Source: Stentor coeruleus (lineage: Eukaryota > Ciliophora > Heterotrichea > Heterotrichida > Stentoridae). From it: DNA of 35,248 bases. Location of the stretch: the NCBI GenBank assembly GCA_001970955.1, contig MPUH01000781.1, forward strand, positions 1 to 35,248, given 5' to 3'. Below, piece by piece: positions 19,068 through 28,892 of this stretch. The notes beneath the pieces were generated by a model. The model saw only the letters and a list, made by a program, of their open reading frames with translations. It was not told the origin of the DNA and made no database searches. Every line of letters starts with the position of its first letter. Position 1 is the first letter of the stretch. The position numbers were made by a program, and so were the translations under genes.

Positions 19068-19474
19068 ATTATTATCAGAAATGAATAGAATGATTAAATA
19101 ATTTTGATTATCAAAAGATAGATTAAATAAAACTCTGTGAGAAAAAAAGGACTTGAAGATTTTTAGTGGAAAAGATGTGTAGATTGTTATGGGGAAAATC
19201 ATAAAATTGTGGGGTTTATTTTTTATGATATAAGTGAAGAGTTTATGAATATGGTGGATTTAAAATGAATGAAAGGTGTATTTATAGATATTAATAAGGT
19301 AATATGCTAATAAGTTTGACTATCACTTAAAACCCTAAATATTTTGAATGTATCTTACAAAATGTCTTACATTTTGTGTTACCCAGCATAATTTCCATTA
19401 CAATAATAATATAAACCTACATATTTCTTATTTATAAACTTCAAACAAATATTATCTCAATGACTAATAACTAA
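19068..19474. other. Tandem intergenic region between PARP and AspRS
   Basis: It holds the promoter of the PARP gene and the 3' flank of the AspRS gene, both on the minus strand. Bases 19070-19290 are G-biased on the + strand and 19320-19470 C-biased, matching the 5' and 3' flank pattern. No extra ORF is supported. Confidence 0.55.
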
Positions 19475-21094
19475 TTATGGGGTAAGTCTTTTAGGATCTC
19501 TTGGGAACATACTCGTCCACTTAATATTCTTGATTCCAGAAAACAACATAACAACACGTTCAAGGCCAATACCACAACCACCATGAGGAAAAGCTCCATA
19601 TTTAAAGCTGTCAATATAACTTTGAATACCAGAAAGTTCAATATCTTTATAAATAGCTCTTTTACGTAAAAGATCAGGATCATGAATTCTTTGTGCACCA
19701 GAAATAATTTCTTCACCACGAAGGAAAACATCATAAGAACAAGTGAATCTAGGATCATCTTTACATATCATAGTATAAAAAGGTCTTGCACTTTCTGGGT
19801 ATCTATGAACAACATAAAAATCAGTCTCATATTTTCTCCTAACAATTTCCCCAAGTTTCTTTTCAATAACAGTTGAGAAATCTTCATGTACACTTTGTTC
19901 AATCCCTTCAGCATGAAGTAAATCACAAGCTTCAGCAAAAGTTAAAGTAACAGGTTCTTTAGTCCATTTAAATGGGACTATAAATGGGAAGTATTTATAA
20001 ACAGCATCAAGTTCACTAGCATATCTGGTAGTAAGTCCTTCGAATATATAAAAAAACATTTTATTGATCACATCAATAACTTCAAAGTAACTGTTTTGTA
20101 TTGTCATTTCTATATCAAGGCCAACAAATTCACATAAATGTCTATGAGTGTTAGAATTCTCAGCTCTGAAAACAGGACCAATTTCGAATACTCGACCCAA
20201 ATCAGCCATAATAGCCATTTGCTTGTATAATTGAGGACTTTGAGCTAAACAAGCACTTCTACCAAAATAACTTGTTCTAAAAACTTCACAACCACCTTCA
20301 GATGTACCGGCTATAAGTTTTGGTGTATGGATCTCGATAAACCCTTCACCCATTAAGAATTCTCTAAACAATTGACATACTGCAGCACTTAAACGTACAA
20401 TAGCTTGATTAACTGGAAGTCTTAAATCTATATATCTATTGTTTAATCTTATATCTTGACTTACTCTAGCCCTTTCATTTTCTTTCTTATTTTTTTGATC
20501 TTTTGCTTGTGTTGTTTCTTTTCCTTCATTTAAAGCTTCTTCTAAAGTCATAGGTTTATTAGCATCTTCTAATTGGAATGGTAAAGTTGCTAGAGATCTG
20601 GAAATGACGTGGATTTTTTTTATGTAAAACTCAAAGCTTGTGATTGATGAACTTTCAATTGCCTGTTCAGGAACTTTACATTGCCCGAAGATATCGACAA
20701 TGCTTTCTTTAGAAATCCCTGATGTGTATTTCATCATTTGCTTTGATACTTCGGCTGAGGTGCTGATGACACATTGTAAGGTTTGAGTCCCTTCACGAAT
20801 AATGATAAATCCAGCTTGACCTTTAATACGAGTACTATGAACACGAGCTCTGATCCATACTGGGTTTTCAATTTCTACGTTTAAATTTGCGACTTTTATA
20901 AAAACTCTTGTGTCGTCATAGGCTGATTGGACCATTGGGGAATCGCCATAGTTTTCTTTAAGAGCATCTTCAGGATCAGCTTCTGTCATGATTTTTACCT
21001 CAGTGCTTGGCATATATTTTGGAAGCTTAGGTCTAGCTATCTTTTTCAACTGGTTCTTATCAGCGAAAGATGCGTATAGTCCGATCGCGTCCAT
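19475..21094 (-). CDS. DARS1: Aspartyl-tRNA synthetase, cytosolic type
   Basis: A 539-residue class IIb synthetase that charges tRNA-Asp with aspartate in the cytosol. ATG at 21094 (MDAIGLYASF), stop TAA. An N-terminal extension (1-60) is followed by an OB-fold anticodon-binding domain (about 75-175) and a Lys/Glu-rich linker near 190-212. The catalytic core follows: motif 1 region near 230-262, the aspartate-binding QSPQLYKQ at 285-292, motif 2 FRAENSNTHRHL at 309-320, and motif 3 GIGLERVVML at 508-517. Length and order match the eukaryotic/archaeal cytosolic enzyme, which lacks the large bacterial GAD insertion. TTATAATAA immediately precedes the start codon. Confidence 0.97.
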   Translation of the reverse strand: MDAIGLYASFADKNQLKKIARPKLPKYMPSTEVKIMTEADPEDALKENYGDSPMVQSAYDDTRVFIKVANLNVEIENPVWIRARVHSTRIKGQAGFIIIREGTQTLQCVISTSAEVSKQMMKYTSGISKESIVDIFGQCKVPEQAIESSSITSFEFYIKKIHVISRSLATLPFQLEDANKPMTLEEALNEGKETTQAKDQKNKKENERARVSQDIRLNNRYIDLRLPVNQAIVRLSAAVCQLFREFLMGEGFIEIHTPKLIAGTSEGGCEVFRTSYFGRSACLAQSPQLYKQMAIMADLGRVFEIGPVFRAENSNTHRHLCEFVGLDIEMTIQNSYFEVIDVINKMFFYIFEGLTTRYASELDAVYKYFPFIVPFKWTKEPVTLTFAEACDLLHAEGIEQSVHEDFSTVIEKKLGEIVRRKYETDFYVVHRYPESARPFYTMICKDDPRFTCSYDVFLRGEEIISGAQRIHDPDLLRKRAIYKDIELSGIQSYIDSFKYGAFPHGGCGIGLERVVMLFSGIKNIKWTSMFPRDPKRLTP

Positions 21095-21244
21095 TTATTA
21101 TAAGTCACACATTTTTTGAGAGTAATTTTTGTATAGGATAATTTAAGGTAGTAAAGCGTAAAGTTTTATAAGTGTCCGTCAAAAAAAAACTTGAAAATCC
21201 ACATAATCATTAAAAAATACTTGAAAATAATAATTAAAATCATA

Positions 21245-21844
21245 CTAGCAGCATTTACTTTTACTTACTTTTTTACCTTGTGGGATCGCTTTAGGAAACG
21301 CGACCATTCCTGGATTAAGGGCAGATTTTGTAAGAATAGTTTTGGCCATTTGATTAAAAATATCTCCAATATTTATCGAGTTCTTAGCTGATGTTTCAAC
21401 ATATTCAACCCCAAGAGAATTTGCTAGATTAGATGCTTCGTCATATGAGACAATTCGAAAAGGACTATTCATATCACATTTATTCCCAATAAGAAAGCGT
21501 ATTGTTGTCTCAGGTAAGTAATTAACTGTTTCTTGATACCATTTCGTCACATTTGTAAAACTAATACGATTTGTCACATCATAAACTATAAAAATGCCTT
21601 GTGCCCCACGGTAATAAGATGCAACGATATTCTTAAATCGATCTTGTCCTGCTGTGTCCCATAGTTGCAACTTTATTATTTTAGAGTTTAACTTGACAGT
21701 AGACACTTTAAAATCTACACCTATTGTTGCTTGAAACTCACCAGAATAAGTATTATCAATATATCTAAGCAATATTGATGTCTTACCTACACTGCTATCG
21801 CCTATAAGCAAAATTTTGAATAAATAGTCAAATTCTTCATTCAT
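21245..21844 (-). CDS. Rab-family small GTPase (Rab1/Rab8-like)
   Basis: A 199-residue vesicle-traffic GTPase, ATG at 21844, stop TAG. P-loop GDSSVGKTS 15-23; switch I Thr40 in ATIGVDF; WDTAGQDRF 61-69 with the catalytic Gln66; YYRGA 76-80; NKCD 120-123; SAK 151-153. The C-terminus is CC, the site for double geranylgeranylation. All GTP-binding residues are intact. The Rab-specific IGVDF and YYRGA segments place it in the Rab1/8/10/13 area, but a finer assignment needs a tree. It lies 150 bp upstream of AspRS on the same strand and 415 bp from the divergent CDPK gene. Confidence 0.95.
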   Translation of the reverse strand: MNEEFDYLFKILLIGDSSVGKTSILLRYIDNTYSGEFQATIGVDFKVSTVKLNSKIIKLQLWDTAGQDRFKNIVASYYRGAQGIFIVYDVTNRISFTNVTKWYQETVNYLPETTIRFLIGNKCDMNSPFRIVSYDEASNLANSLGVEYVETSAKNSINIGDIFNQMAKTILTKSALNPGMVAFPKAIPQGKKVSKSKCC

Positions 21845-22259
21845 TTTCGTCTAATAATAAATTTTATTATACTCTCCTATTTATTATATCATATCATATA
21901 GCCTTACACCTTTTCATTTTTTAATTTATTTACAGGTGAATATTTTTCCTTATAACAAATGCTTCGGTGATTAAAATTTTTTATGTGTTTTTTTTAGGTG
22001 ATTTAGTTAAGATAATATTTTTTCTTACTTTTAAATATAAAATTTAGTATTAGGATACTTAAAAGCAAACATTTTTTTGCTATCTAATTATGTTAATATA
22101 TAATTTCAGGATATTTTCCCTGCTTTTTTGAAATTTTATTTATGTTTTTCTAATAATTTAATATATAATCCAAACTTTTGGCATTCCTTAATATATTGAA
22201 ATATCCTCATTTCATGCAACTACACAATATGTCCAACTTTAATCTGCTGAAATTTCAAT
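21845..22259. promoter_or_regulatory. Divergent promoter region of the Rab and CDPK genes
   Basis: The Rab (-) and CDPK (+) genes start on either side of this 415-bp AT-rich stretch. ATGs at 22214 and 22229 share a frame that runs into the CDPK coding region out of phase and stops 66 nt after the CDPK start. They would act as an upstream ORF only if transcription starts before 22214. Confidence 0.6.
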
Positions 22260-23714
22260 ATGGGTATATGTTGCTCAAACACCTCTATTAAAAGGGTAAT
22301 TGACAATGATACAGCTAGAAAAACCTTAAAAATCACAGCCCAAACCTTTGTCAAAGAAAGCACCCAACAACTTTTAGAAGTATACAAAGTAGGAAACATC
22401 ATAGGTACAGGAACATATGGTGAAGTCCGTTTAGTTACCCACAAAGAAACAAATCAGCAACGTGCTATGAAAGTCTTTAGAAAAAACACCTCCAAAATCC
22501 AAAAAGAAAAAATCCGAAATGAAATCGGTATCCTTAAAAACCTTGATCATCCTAACATAATTCGAATGTTTGAATATTTTGAAGACACTCACAAAATCTA
22601 CCTAATAATGGAAAAATGTGAAGGTGGTGAACTCTATGAATACATCCTCAAACAAAACAGTTTTAGTGAATTCGAAGCAGCAAATATAATAAAACAGCTT
22701 CTTTCTGCTTTAGCTTATCTTCATGAAAACAAAATCGTCCATAGAGATATAAAACCAGAAAACATTTTATTTGAAGAAACTCATTTATCCCCAAATATAA
22801 AACTTATCGATTTCGGTATTGCCACAAAATTTTTCCCGGGCTCATTTTTCAAAGAACCTGTAGGGACAGTTTATTATATTTCTCCAGAAGTTATAAGTGA
22901 AAAATATACTGAAAAATGTGATATGTGGAGTTGTGGGATATTAGCATATATGATTCTATGTGGTGAGGTACCTTTTGATGGAAATTCCGATATAGAAATA
23001 ATAAAAAGTATCCAAACCAAAAACATATCATTTAATCAGGCTATTTGGTTACAAAACTCTATAGAATCTAGGGATTTTATATTAAAACTTTTATGCCCTG
23101 AGAATATAAGAATGACAGCTTTACAAGCTTTAAATCATCCTTGGATAACAAATATAGAAATCCCTTCACCTTGTAAAGAAGCTTATACTAGTACTTTGAC
23201 TGCATTAAAAACTTTTAACAATAATAATAAATTAAAAGAAGCTATAAGAACTTTTATTGTCACTCAATGTACAACAATTACTGAAACTAAAGAACTTAAG
23301 AAAATTTTTAAAGCTATTGATAAAAACTCAGATGGGAAAATCAGTAAAAATGAACTTAGTTTGTATTATTCTAGGTTTTTTAATAGTGAAAAATCAGATG
23401 AAGAAGTTTCAGAGATTATGGCTAAATTGGATAAAGGGAATACTGGGTTTATTAATTATACAGAGTTTATTAAAGCTTGTGTTAGTGATTCAATTGTCTT
23501 GAAGAAAGAAAATTTGAAAGCAGCGTTTAATAAATTTGATATGCAGAGATCTGGGAAAATATCAACTAAGGAAATTAAAGCGATTTTACAGGATGAGGAA
23601 ATTTATGAAGAGAATGTTTGGAATGGGATTATGAAAGAATGTGATAGGAATAATGATGGAGTTGTGGATTTCGAAGAGTTTTGTGATTTGTTTTTTAGAG
23701 AAAATAAAGGATAA
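22260..23714 (+). CDS. Calcium-dependent protein kinase (CDPK)
   Basis: A 484-residue kinase joined to four EF-hands. It begins MGICCS: Gly2 is a myristoylation site and Cys4/Cys5 are likely palmitoylation sites, so membrane attachment is expected. Kinase domain about 42-297: GTGTYGEV 49-56, Lys71, HRDIKPEN 161-168, DFG 184-186, SPE 208-210. The junction/autoinhibitory helix follows (about 300-340). EF-hand loops are DKNSDGKISKNE 354-365, DKGNTGFINYTE 391-402, DMQRSGKISTKE 427-438 and DRNNDGVVDFEE 462-473. Loops 1 and 4 are canonical; loops 2 and 3 have non-acidic residues at position 3 or 5 and may bind calcium more weakly. Calcium binding should release the inhibitory helix. Stop TAA lies 50 bp from the 3' end of the opposing Cache gene. 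Confidence 0.97.
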   Translation: MGICCSNTSIKRVIDNDTARKTLKITAQTFVKESTQQLLEVYKVGNIIGTGTYGEVRLVTHKETNQQRAMKVFRKNTSKIQKEKIRNEIGILKNLDHPNIIRMFEYFEDTHKIYLIMEKCEGGELYEYILKQNSFSEFEAANIIKQLLSALAYLHENKIVHRDIKPENILFEETHLSPNIKLIDFGIATKFFPGSFFKEPVGTVYYISPEVISEKYTEKCDMWSCGILAYMILCGEVPFDGNSDIEIIKSIQTKNISFNQAIWLQNSIESRDFILKLLCPENIRMTALQALNHPWITNIEIPSPCKEAYTSTLTALKTFNNNNKLKEAIRTFIVTQCTTITETKELKKIFKAIDKNSDGKISKNELSLYYSRFFNSEKSDEEVSEIMAKLDKGNTGFINYTEFIKACVSDSIVLKKENLKAAFNKFDMQRSGKISTKEIKAILQDEEIYEENVWNGIMKECDRNNDGVVDFEEFCDLFFRENKG

Positions 23715-23764
23715 GTTTGTCATATTTTTTTGTATTCCTATTATGATATTATTTTTATTGTTTA

Positions 23765-25455
23765 TCACTCTTCTTTTGTTAATCTTGCAAGAACTTTTCT
23801 CCATCTCATCTGTGCTTGGTTGTATAAATTAAAAGGTGAAAGATTGTTTTTCCAACTGTTGTAATAAAAAACTTCATGAGGTTTTGTTTTTTCCCATGGG
23901 AAATGCTTAGCTTTTTGCTCTTTGATGTAAATACCTGATATTTTTTCTTTGAGAACCCCAAAAACTTCTTTATACTGACTTGGGTTATTTTCTGATATTG
24001 GGTAATCTTTAGATATAGAAAGCTGTAGTGATCTAAGAACTACTTCTTTAAGCATAGAGTAAACAGTATGTATATTTTTTTCAAAGACAGCACTAAAGAA
24101 TTTTAATATCAGAATAATAGTAATACTCACAAGTACTGAAATACCGATAATAACTTCGATAACACTATTTCGAATTTCAACAAACAAATCCTCAACATTT
24201 TTAATCGGTTCAAGTATTTCATNACAGCACTAAAGAATTTTAATATCAGAATAATAGTAATACTCACAAGTACTGAAATACCGATAATAACTTCAATAAC
24301 ACTATTTCGAATTTCAACAAACAAATCCTCAACATTTTTAATCGGTTCAAGTATTTCATCTTCTTCAACTACCAACATAAGGTAAAAAGGTATATTTTCT
24401 AAATCATCATATGGTTGNTCTTCTTCAACTACCAACATAAGGTAAAAAGGTATATTTTCTAAATCATCATATGGTTGTATTTTATGCACATTAACCAAAT
24501 ATTTAATCCCATTTACCCCAAGCACATAAGACACATCATGTGAATCTTTTTCTTTAATCTTAGACCATTGGTTTTCATTTATCCCTGTAATTGTTTCATC
24601 AAAAATCTTAATCATTGTATCTTCATTTGTGTCCCAAATACTAGGTGTATTAACTACAACACCTCCTTCAGTGATTAGAACCATAAAGCCAGTTTTCATG
24701 ATTTTTATAGTTTTTAAGTCATTTGTCAAGAAGTCTAATGTGATATCTACAGCATTAGCTCCAATGATTTTGCTATACTCATCAATTATGCCTTTAGAAA
24801 AAGTTATCACCCATTTTTTAGACTGTGAATCGATGTATGGCTCGGAGATGACAATTTCAGGGTATCTTTTCACAGCTTCATAAAACCATTCTCTAACTAT
24901 AGGTGTATAAGTTAGATCTAATGTATAGTTACAAGGGTAATAATGAAGGATTTCATCGACTGTAAAACCTGCATAAATCCCTAGAATATAGTCTCTAAAA
25001 ACAATAGGGTAAATCACATCCATTTCTGCATCGCGGTTCATAAGTTTTTGCCCTTTTTCTGACAATGTCATAAACCTTGTCATATAGCAACCTGTAGTAA
25101 AAAGTAACAACCCAGGAGTGATAGTCAAATGATTAACTGGAGGAAGATGTTGCAAACTATTTATTCCTTGGACGATACTTGTATTGACTTTATTGATATT
25201 CTTTGTATAATTCAAAAAGTTCCTAAACTCAGTTGTATAATACATTGACTTTTCATAACCTAATTGATAGTACTGGGATTTTAAAGTATCAAGCGATGAT
25301 TTTTTCCAAGTCTCAACCACGTATTTTTCTGTCCAAAAAACTGTCATAGAAGCTAAAAATATACCAAGCACATATACGAATGTTAGTGAAAAAACAAAGA
25401 TTATAAGCAACTGCATTCCAGTCCCAAGCCTTCTATACTTTTCCATCCATGGCAT
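23765..25455 (-). CDS. Cache-domain two-pass membrane protein (split by assembly joins)
   Basis: ATG at 25455 (MPWMEKY), TGA at 23765. The raw frame is broken by two single-n joins, each flanked by a duplicated segment. Counting each duplicate once removes 197 nt and leaves 1,494 nt, an uninterrupted 497-residue protein. TM1 lies at about 15-40. A large extracytoplasmic region (about 41-360) holds a dCache-type sensor with REWFYEAVKR near 188-197, VISEPYIDS near 202-210 and GANAVDITLDFL near 232-243. TM2 lies at about 366-388, followed by a 110-residue cytosolic tail with no kinase, cyclase or HAMP motif. Cache domains bind small extracellular ligands. It resembles the ligand-binding half of a receptor, but no output domain is recognised. 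Confidence 0.88.
24087..24477. repeat. Two false direct duplications at scaffold joins
   Basis: 24087-24222 (136 bp) repeats at 24224-24359 on either side of an n at 24223, with one mismatch (G24158 versus A24295). 24359-24417 (59 bp) repeats exactly at 24419-24477 around an n at 24418. Contig ends overlapping each other across a one-base placeholder is the signature of unmerged overlaps, not biological repeats. The single mismatch may be an allelic or sequencing difference. Confidence 0.95.
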
Positions 25456-25743
25456 ATTTTATATTTTACTAGAAAACATCCTGATTTTAAAATGATTTTC
25501 AGATAACTATTATAAAATATAATATCATCCTAAATGCTTTCAATAACTCTAACTGACCCTTAAATATCTAAACTTTTATAATTTCCTTTGATTCCCTTTA
25601 AATCCTTTATAAAAATCCTAAATACTTTTTATGCTTTTGACCTAATTCTTAGGAATTTCTTATAAATTTTTATCTTTCTTGATAAATTCTAACTTAAGCT
25701 AAGGATTTATAAACTTTATATAAAATTAGAAGGAATAAAATAA

Positions 25744-27372
25744 TCAATTAGTGCCTTTATTTTTGAAGTTAAATGTGAGTTTTTTTTGAGGTCCATTTGA
25801 TTGAGGAATCACTGGTAAACTCATAACAATAGGGACAGGGAGGTTTTCTGAACTAAGGTTTTTATCCTCACCTTCAAGTTTTTGTTTTTTTTCAGGGTCA
25901 ACTGTGTTGTCAAAACTTCTGAATCGTCTTTTAATGCTTGGGTTCGGCATTTTGGAAATTTCTTCTGAAAGGTCATCTTTTGCTAGGAATTTTACCCTTA
26001 AGTTAGTGTTATTGACATTATACCCATTCTCTCGACGCATTTTGTAAATAGAGTCGATGAACCGAAAGACGGGGATACGTAAATCAACACTACGGCTTGT
26101 CTCTGCTGTGGTTTGTTTGAAAAACTTTAAACCTGCATAATAAGCAACAGCATAAGGGAATTTCGGGTCTGATAAAGGAACATCTTCAGGATATACACGA
26201 ACATAAGGTGGGGGTTTTAACATATCGAGATTTTCATAAAACAAAATCCTGAGCTTGCTTAATATAAACCCACTCCAATCTTCAAAGTCACTAGCAGTTG
26301 TAGCTAGAATTTCTACTCTTATAAAGTGTCTAAACTGGGCAAAGAAGTCCAAAGGCTCAAAAAGGTCATTCCACCCAGAACCCCCTTCTTCAATCATACT
26401 AGTTACTTTATTCGCTAAATGGAACTCATCACAAATCGCTTGTTTACTATGTTTATTCACAGTATACGTAGAATTAAAACTAGGAAAAGCAGGGGTCATA
26501 ACCATCATAAGCCCAGGTTCAGCACTATTAACAGCCATTTGTTCAACTTGTTTTAAAAATACATTTTGATTCCAGTCCCACATGTCATAAACCTTAAAAA
26601 ATTTTCTTACCAATTGACTGGGTAAATAATTTGGATACATTTTACAGACCTTTGCTACCATAATACTCCAAGCTGCTCCTCCAGGAAACCCAAGAACATT
26701 TGAATAAACCCCTCTACGCTTAGCCCAGAGCCTTATGACCCTTAACGTTGTTCTAAAATTATCAAGATTTGGAACCAAAGATAATGTTGTATCAGTATTT
26801 CTTGGACCATTAAGACTTAATGTAGTTTTTTCATCACATCGACTTATAACATTATCATCCATCAAATCTTTCATATCTTCACCTATTCGATCATAACCAC
26901 TTAAACATGCATAAAGCAAATCAATTGGCACATTATCAAAAATCATTTTGATTAGAGGGACTTTTGTTTTGAAGACTGCTGTGATTTTTGATACACAAGG
27001 TTGTTTTTTTAAGACTTCAAACATATCCCTTTCAAACTCTTCTCGGGTTATGTATCGAGGGGAAACACAGAGAATATCAATATCGGTACCTGGACCATGA
27101 ACTCCTAGACGATATGAACCGAATGTAAAGATTTTCCCACCTGCAGACTGGGCCATTTCTTCGTTCATCCCAGGCTTTTTGAGGATTTTTTGATAGCACC
27201 AGTCACGAAAAAGCTCTGAGATTTTACCTAGGACGACTTTCCTACGCCGGCTTTCTTCTTCGCTTTCGAAGTTGTCGAGGGCTAAGAGAAGAGAGTTCAG
27301 CAAGGTGTTGAGAGCTATGTCTTCGTTTGATGGAAAGCTAGCGTCAACTACGATGGTGTCTACTATTGACAT
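25744..27372 (-). CDS. Canonical nuclear poly(A) polymerase
   Basis: A 542-residue enzyme that adds the poly(A) tail to mRNA 3' ends in the nucleus. ATG at 27372, stop TGA. The nucleotidyltransferase domain carries FGSYRLGVHGPGTDIDIL (84-101) with metal-binding Asp97 and Asp99, and Asp151 in VPIDLLYA completes the triad. The central domain (about 205-360) holds LRVIRLWAKRRGVYSN and GFPGGAAWSIMVAKV, typical of eukaryotic PAP. The C-terminal RNA-binding domain spans about 365-480. A basic cluster near 485-515 (IKRRFRSF, PEKKQKLEG) is a likely nuclear localisation signal. The C-terminal tail is much shorter than in vertebrate PAPs, as in other protists. Confidence 0.97.
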   Translation of the reverse strand: MSIVDTIVVDASFPSNEDIALNTLLNSLLLALDNFESEEESRRRKVVLGKISELFRDWCYQKILKKPGMNEEMAQSAGGKIFTFGSYRLGVHGPGTDIDILCVSPRYITREEFERDMFEVLKKQPCVSKITAVFKTKVPLIKMIFDNVPIDLLYACLSGYDRIGEDMKDLMDDNVISRCDEKTTLSLNGPRNTDTTLSLVPNLDNFRTTLRVIRLWAKRRGVYSNVLGFPGGAAWSIMVAKVCKMYPNYLPSQLVRKFFKVYDMWDWNQNVFLKQVEQMAVNSAEPGLMMVMTPAFPSFNSTYTVNKHSKQAICDEFHLANKVTSMIEEGGSGWNDLFEPLDFFAQFRHFIRVEILATTASDFEDWSGFILSKLRILFYENLDMLKPPPYVRVYPEDVPLSDPKFPYAVAYYAGLKFFKQTTAETSRSVDLRIPVFRFIDSIYKMRRENGYNVNNTNLRVKFLAKDDLSEEISKMPNPSIKRRFRSFDNTVDPEKKQKLEGEDKNLSSENLPVPIVMSLPVIPQSNGPQKKLTFNFKNKGTN

Positions 27373-27860
27373 TTTGTAATAGATTTTAGATGGAATGGGT
27401 AAAATTTACGTAAAGAGTAAAAAGATTTGCAAAAACGATTTTATTGGAAAGTATAAGAAAATTATCCTGAGGTTTTGGGATGGAAAATAAAAATGAACGA
27501 TTATGTAGATGATGCTCGGGTATAAACTGAATGAAGAATTTAAGATGAAATAAAAAGTTTTAAACTAACAGTTGAATAGCTAAAACAAAATAGTATGTAA
27601 ATTTACAACTGAAACTTACAAAAAGATATTTGATGTGTTGGGGAACTTTATAATTGTTAAAATGGATGAGTTAGCAAAAATTTTCATTTTGATAGGAATT
27701 TATGAATTATTTGTAAGCTATTGAAGGATTATATATATCTTTTATTTACATGCTGTTTATATACTTTCTAACATTTATATATCCTAATCATTCAGCAAAA
27801 AATTAATCATCCTATCTTATAGTTATATAATAAAAAAAACTATAAATATTTTTCATCTAA
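27373..27860. promoter_or_regulatory. Divergent promoter region of the PAP and Asn/Lys-rich genes
   Basis: A 488-bp region between genes pointing apart. The half next to PAP (27380-27690) is G-rich on the + strand, and the half next to the + gene (27750-27860) is C-biased, so each coding strand is C-rich just upstream of its start. No ORF is supported. Confidence 0.6.
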
Positions 27861-28892
27861 ATGGAATCATACAACCAAAAGAAAAAACCAAATGTTACAA
27901 ACACGATCAAATCACTACTAAGCAAAAACCTTGGATTTGATTTCGAAAGCGGTTTAGGAGAAGATTCTGACCTCAGCACCCCAAGCTACAAAAAGCCCAA
28001 CAAAAAACCCCCAAACTCGATATTAAAAAACGGTACAAACAACAGTTCTTATTCAAACTTATACACAAATAAATTCCAAAACGATCTAAAAAAGCCTAAC
28101 CCATCTCAGCAACTAAAAAATCTCGACCCTAATCCCAAATATCTAAAGAAAAGTCGTAAAAATTCATTTTCTTCTAAGAACATTTCCCCAATAAACATAA
28201 TACAAAAAAAAGAAAATAACCCAAGATCCATATCAGAATCCCCTAAATTCTTATTCAATAAAGATAATCATATTGATAAAAATATTCATAAACATGATGA
28301 GGCATATGAAATGAGTAACCATGACAATATTAAAATAAATCCTCAAATAAACTATAGTAATGATGATATGGGAAATCAGTTTTCTATACATCAAATTCAA
28401 AAGATTAATTGGGAAAAAAATCACGCTATAAATGAAAATTCTGATATAAAAAAATATAAGGTAGATGATTATAAAGGGAATTATGTTAAAAAAAATATAG
28501 GGTTTGATGATAAAGATGATGAAAGACTTGTTGAGAAATATTTTATGAAGAAAAAAGAGGATAAAAAGACAGTTTTGAAGATAAAAGAATATGAGAAGCT
28601 TATTGAAAAACAGGCTAATGAAATTGCTGCGTTGAAATCAAAGTTTGGGAATAAATATTATACGCCTAAATATCCAAAAAGCGTATCCCCTTTTGGAGAA
28701 AAACAGAAGAGTAGGATTCATGTGAAAAATAAAGATTTTTGGAGGCTTGATGATCAATCTTATGACACAGAACCAACTAGGCTTAATGAAGTACCGGGAT
28801 ATAAAGATTTATGGATTTTTAATATAGAATCAAAAATGGATACTGAGAAAAAGATTAAAAGAAGTAAAAACAAATTATTTAATTTATATTAA
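27861..28892 (+). CDS. Asn/Lys-rich hypothetical protein with a short coiled coil
   Basis: A 343-residue hydrophilic protein, ATG start, TAA stop. Residues 1-220 are low-complexity and rich in Asn, Lys, Ser and Pro, with many potential Ser-Pro phosphorylation sites (for example near 109 and 127). A helix at about 235-262 (IKEYEKLIEKQANEIAALKS) has heptad spacing and is probably a coiled coil. The C-terminal 80 residues are less biased, with a DFWRLDD phrase and VPGYKDLWIFN that may be a conserved docking segment. No signal peptide or membrane helix. Family not recognised; the layout would suit a scaffold or cytoskeletal protein, but this is a guess. Confidence 0.8.
   Translation: MESYNQKKKPNVTNTIKSLLSKNLGFDFESGLGEDSDLSTPSYKKPNKKPPNSILKNGTNNSSYSNLYTNKFQNDLKKPNPSQQLKNLDPNPKYLKKSRKNSFSSKNISPINIIQKKENNPRSISESPKFLFNKDNHIDKNIHKHDEAYEMSNHDNIKINPQINYSNDDMGNQFSIHQIQKINWEKNHAINENSDIKKYKVDDYKGNYVKKNIGFDDKDDERLVEKYFMKKKEDKKTVLKIKEYEKLIEKQANEIAALKSKFGNKYYTPKYPKSVSPFGEKQKSRIHVKNKDFWRLDDQSYDTEPTRLNEVPGYKDLWIFNIESKMDTEKKIKRSKNKLFNLY

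Noticed and set aside
19068..19202. 45-residue N-terminal extension of PARP from an upstream ATG
   Set aside because: Hydrophobic AT-driven residues precede MVKAVKTGAKK, which starts the conserved basic tail; the extension reads as untranslated sequence.
24087..24477. A biological tandem duplication inside the Cache gene
   Set aside because: Both duplications meet at a single n, and keeping them breaks the reading frame; an assembly join explains them better.
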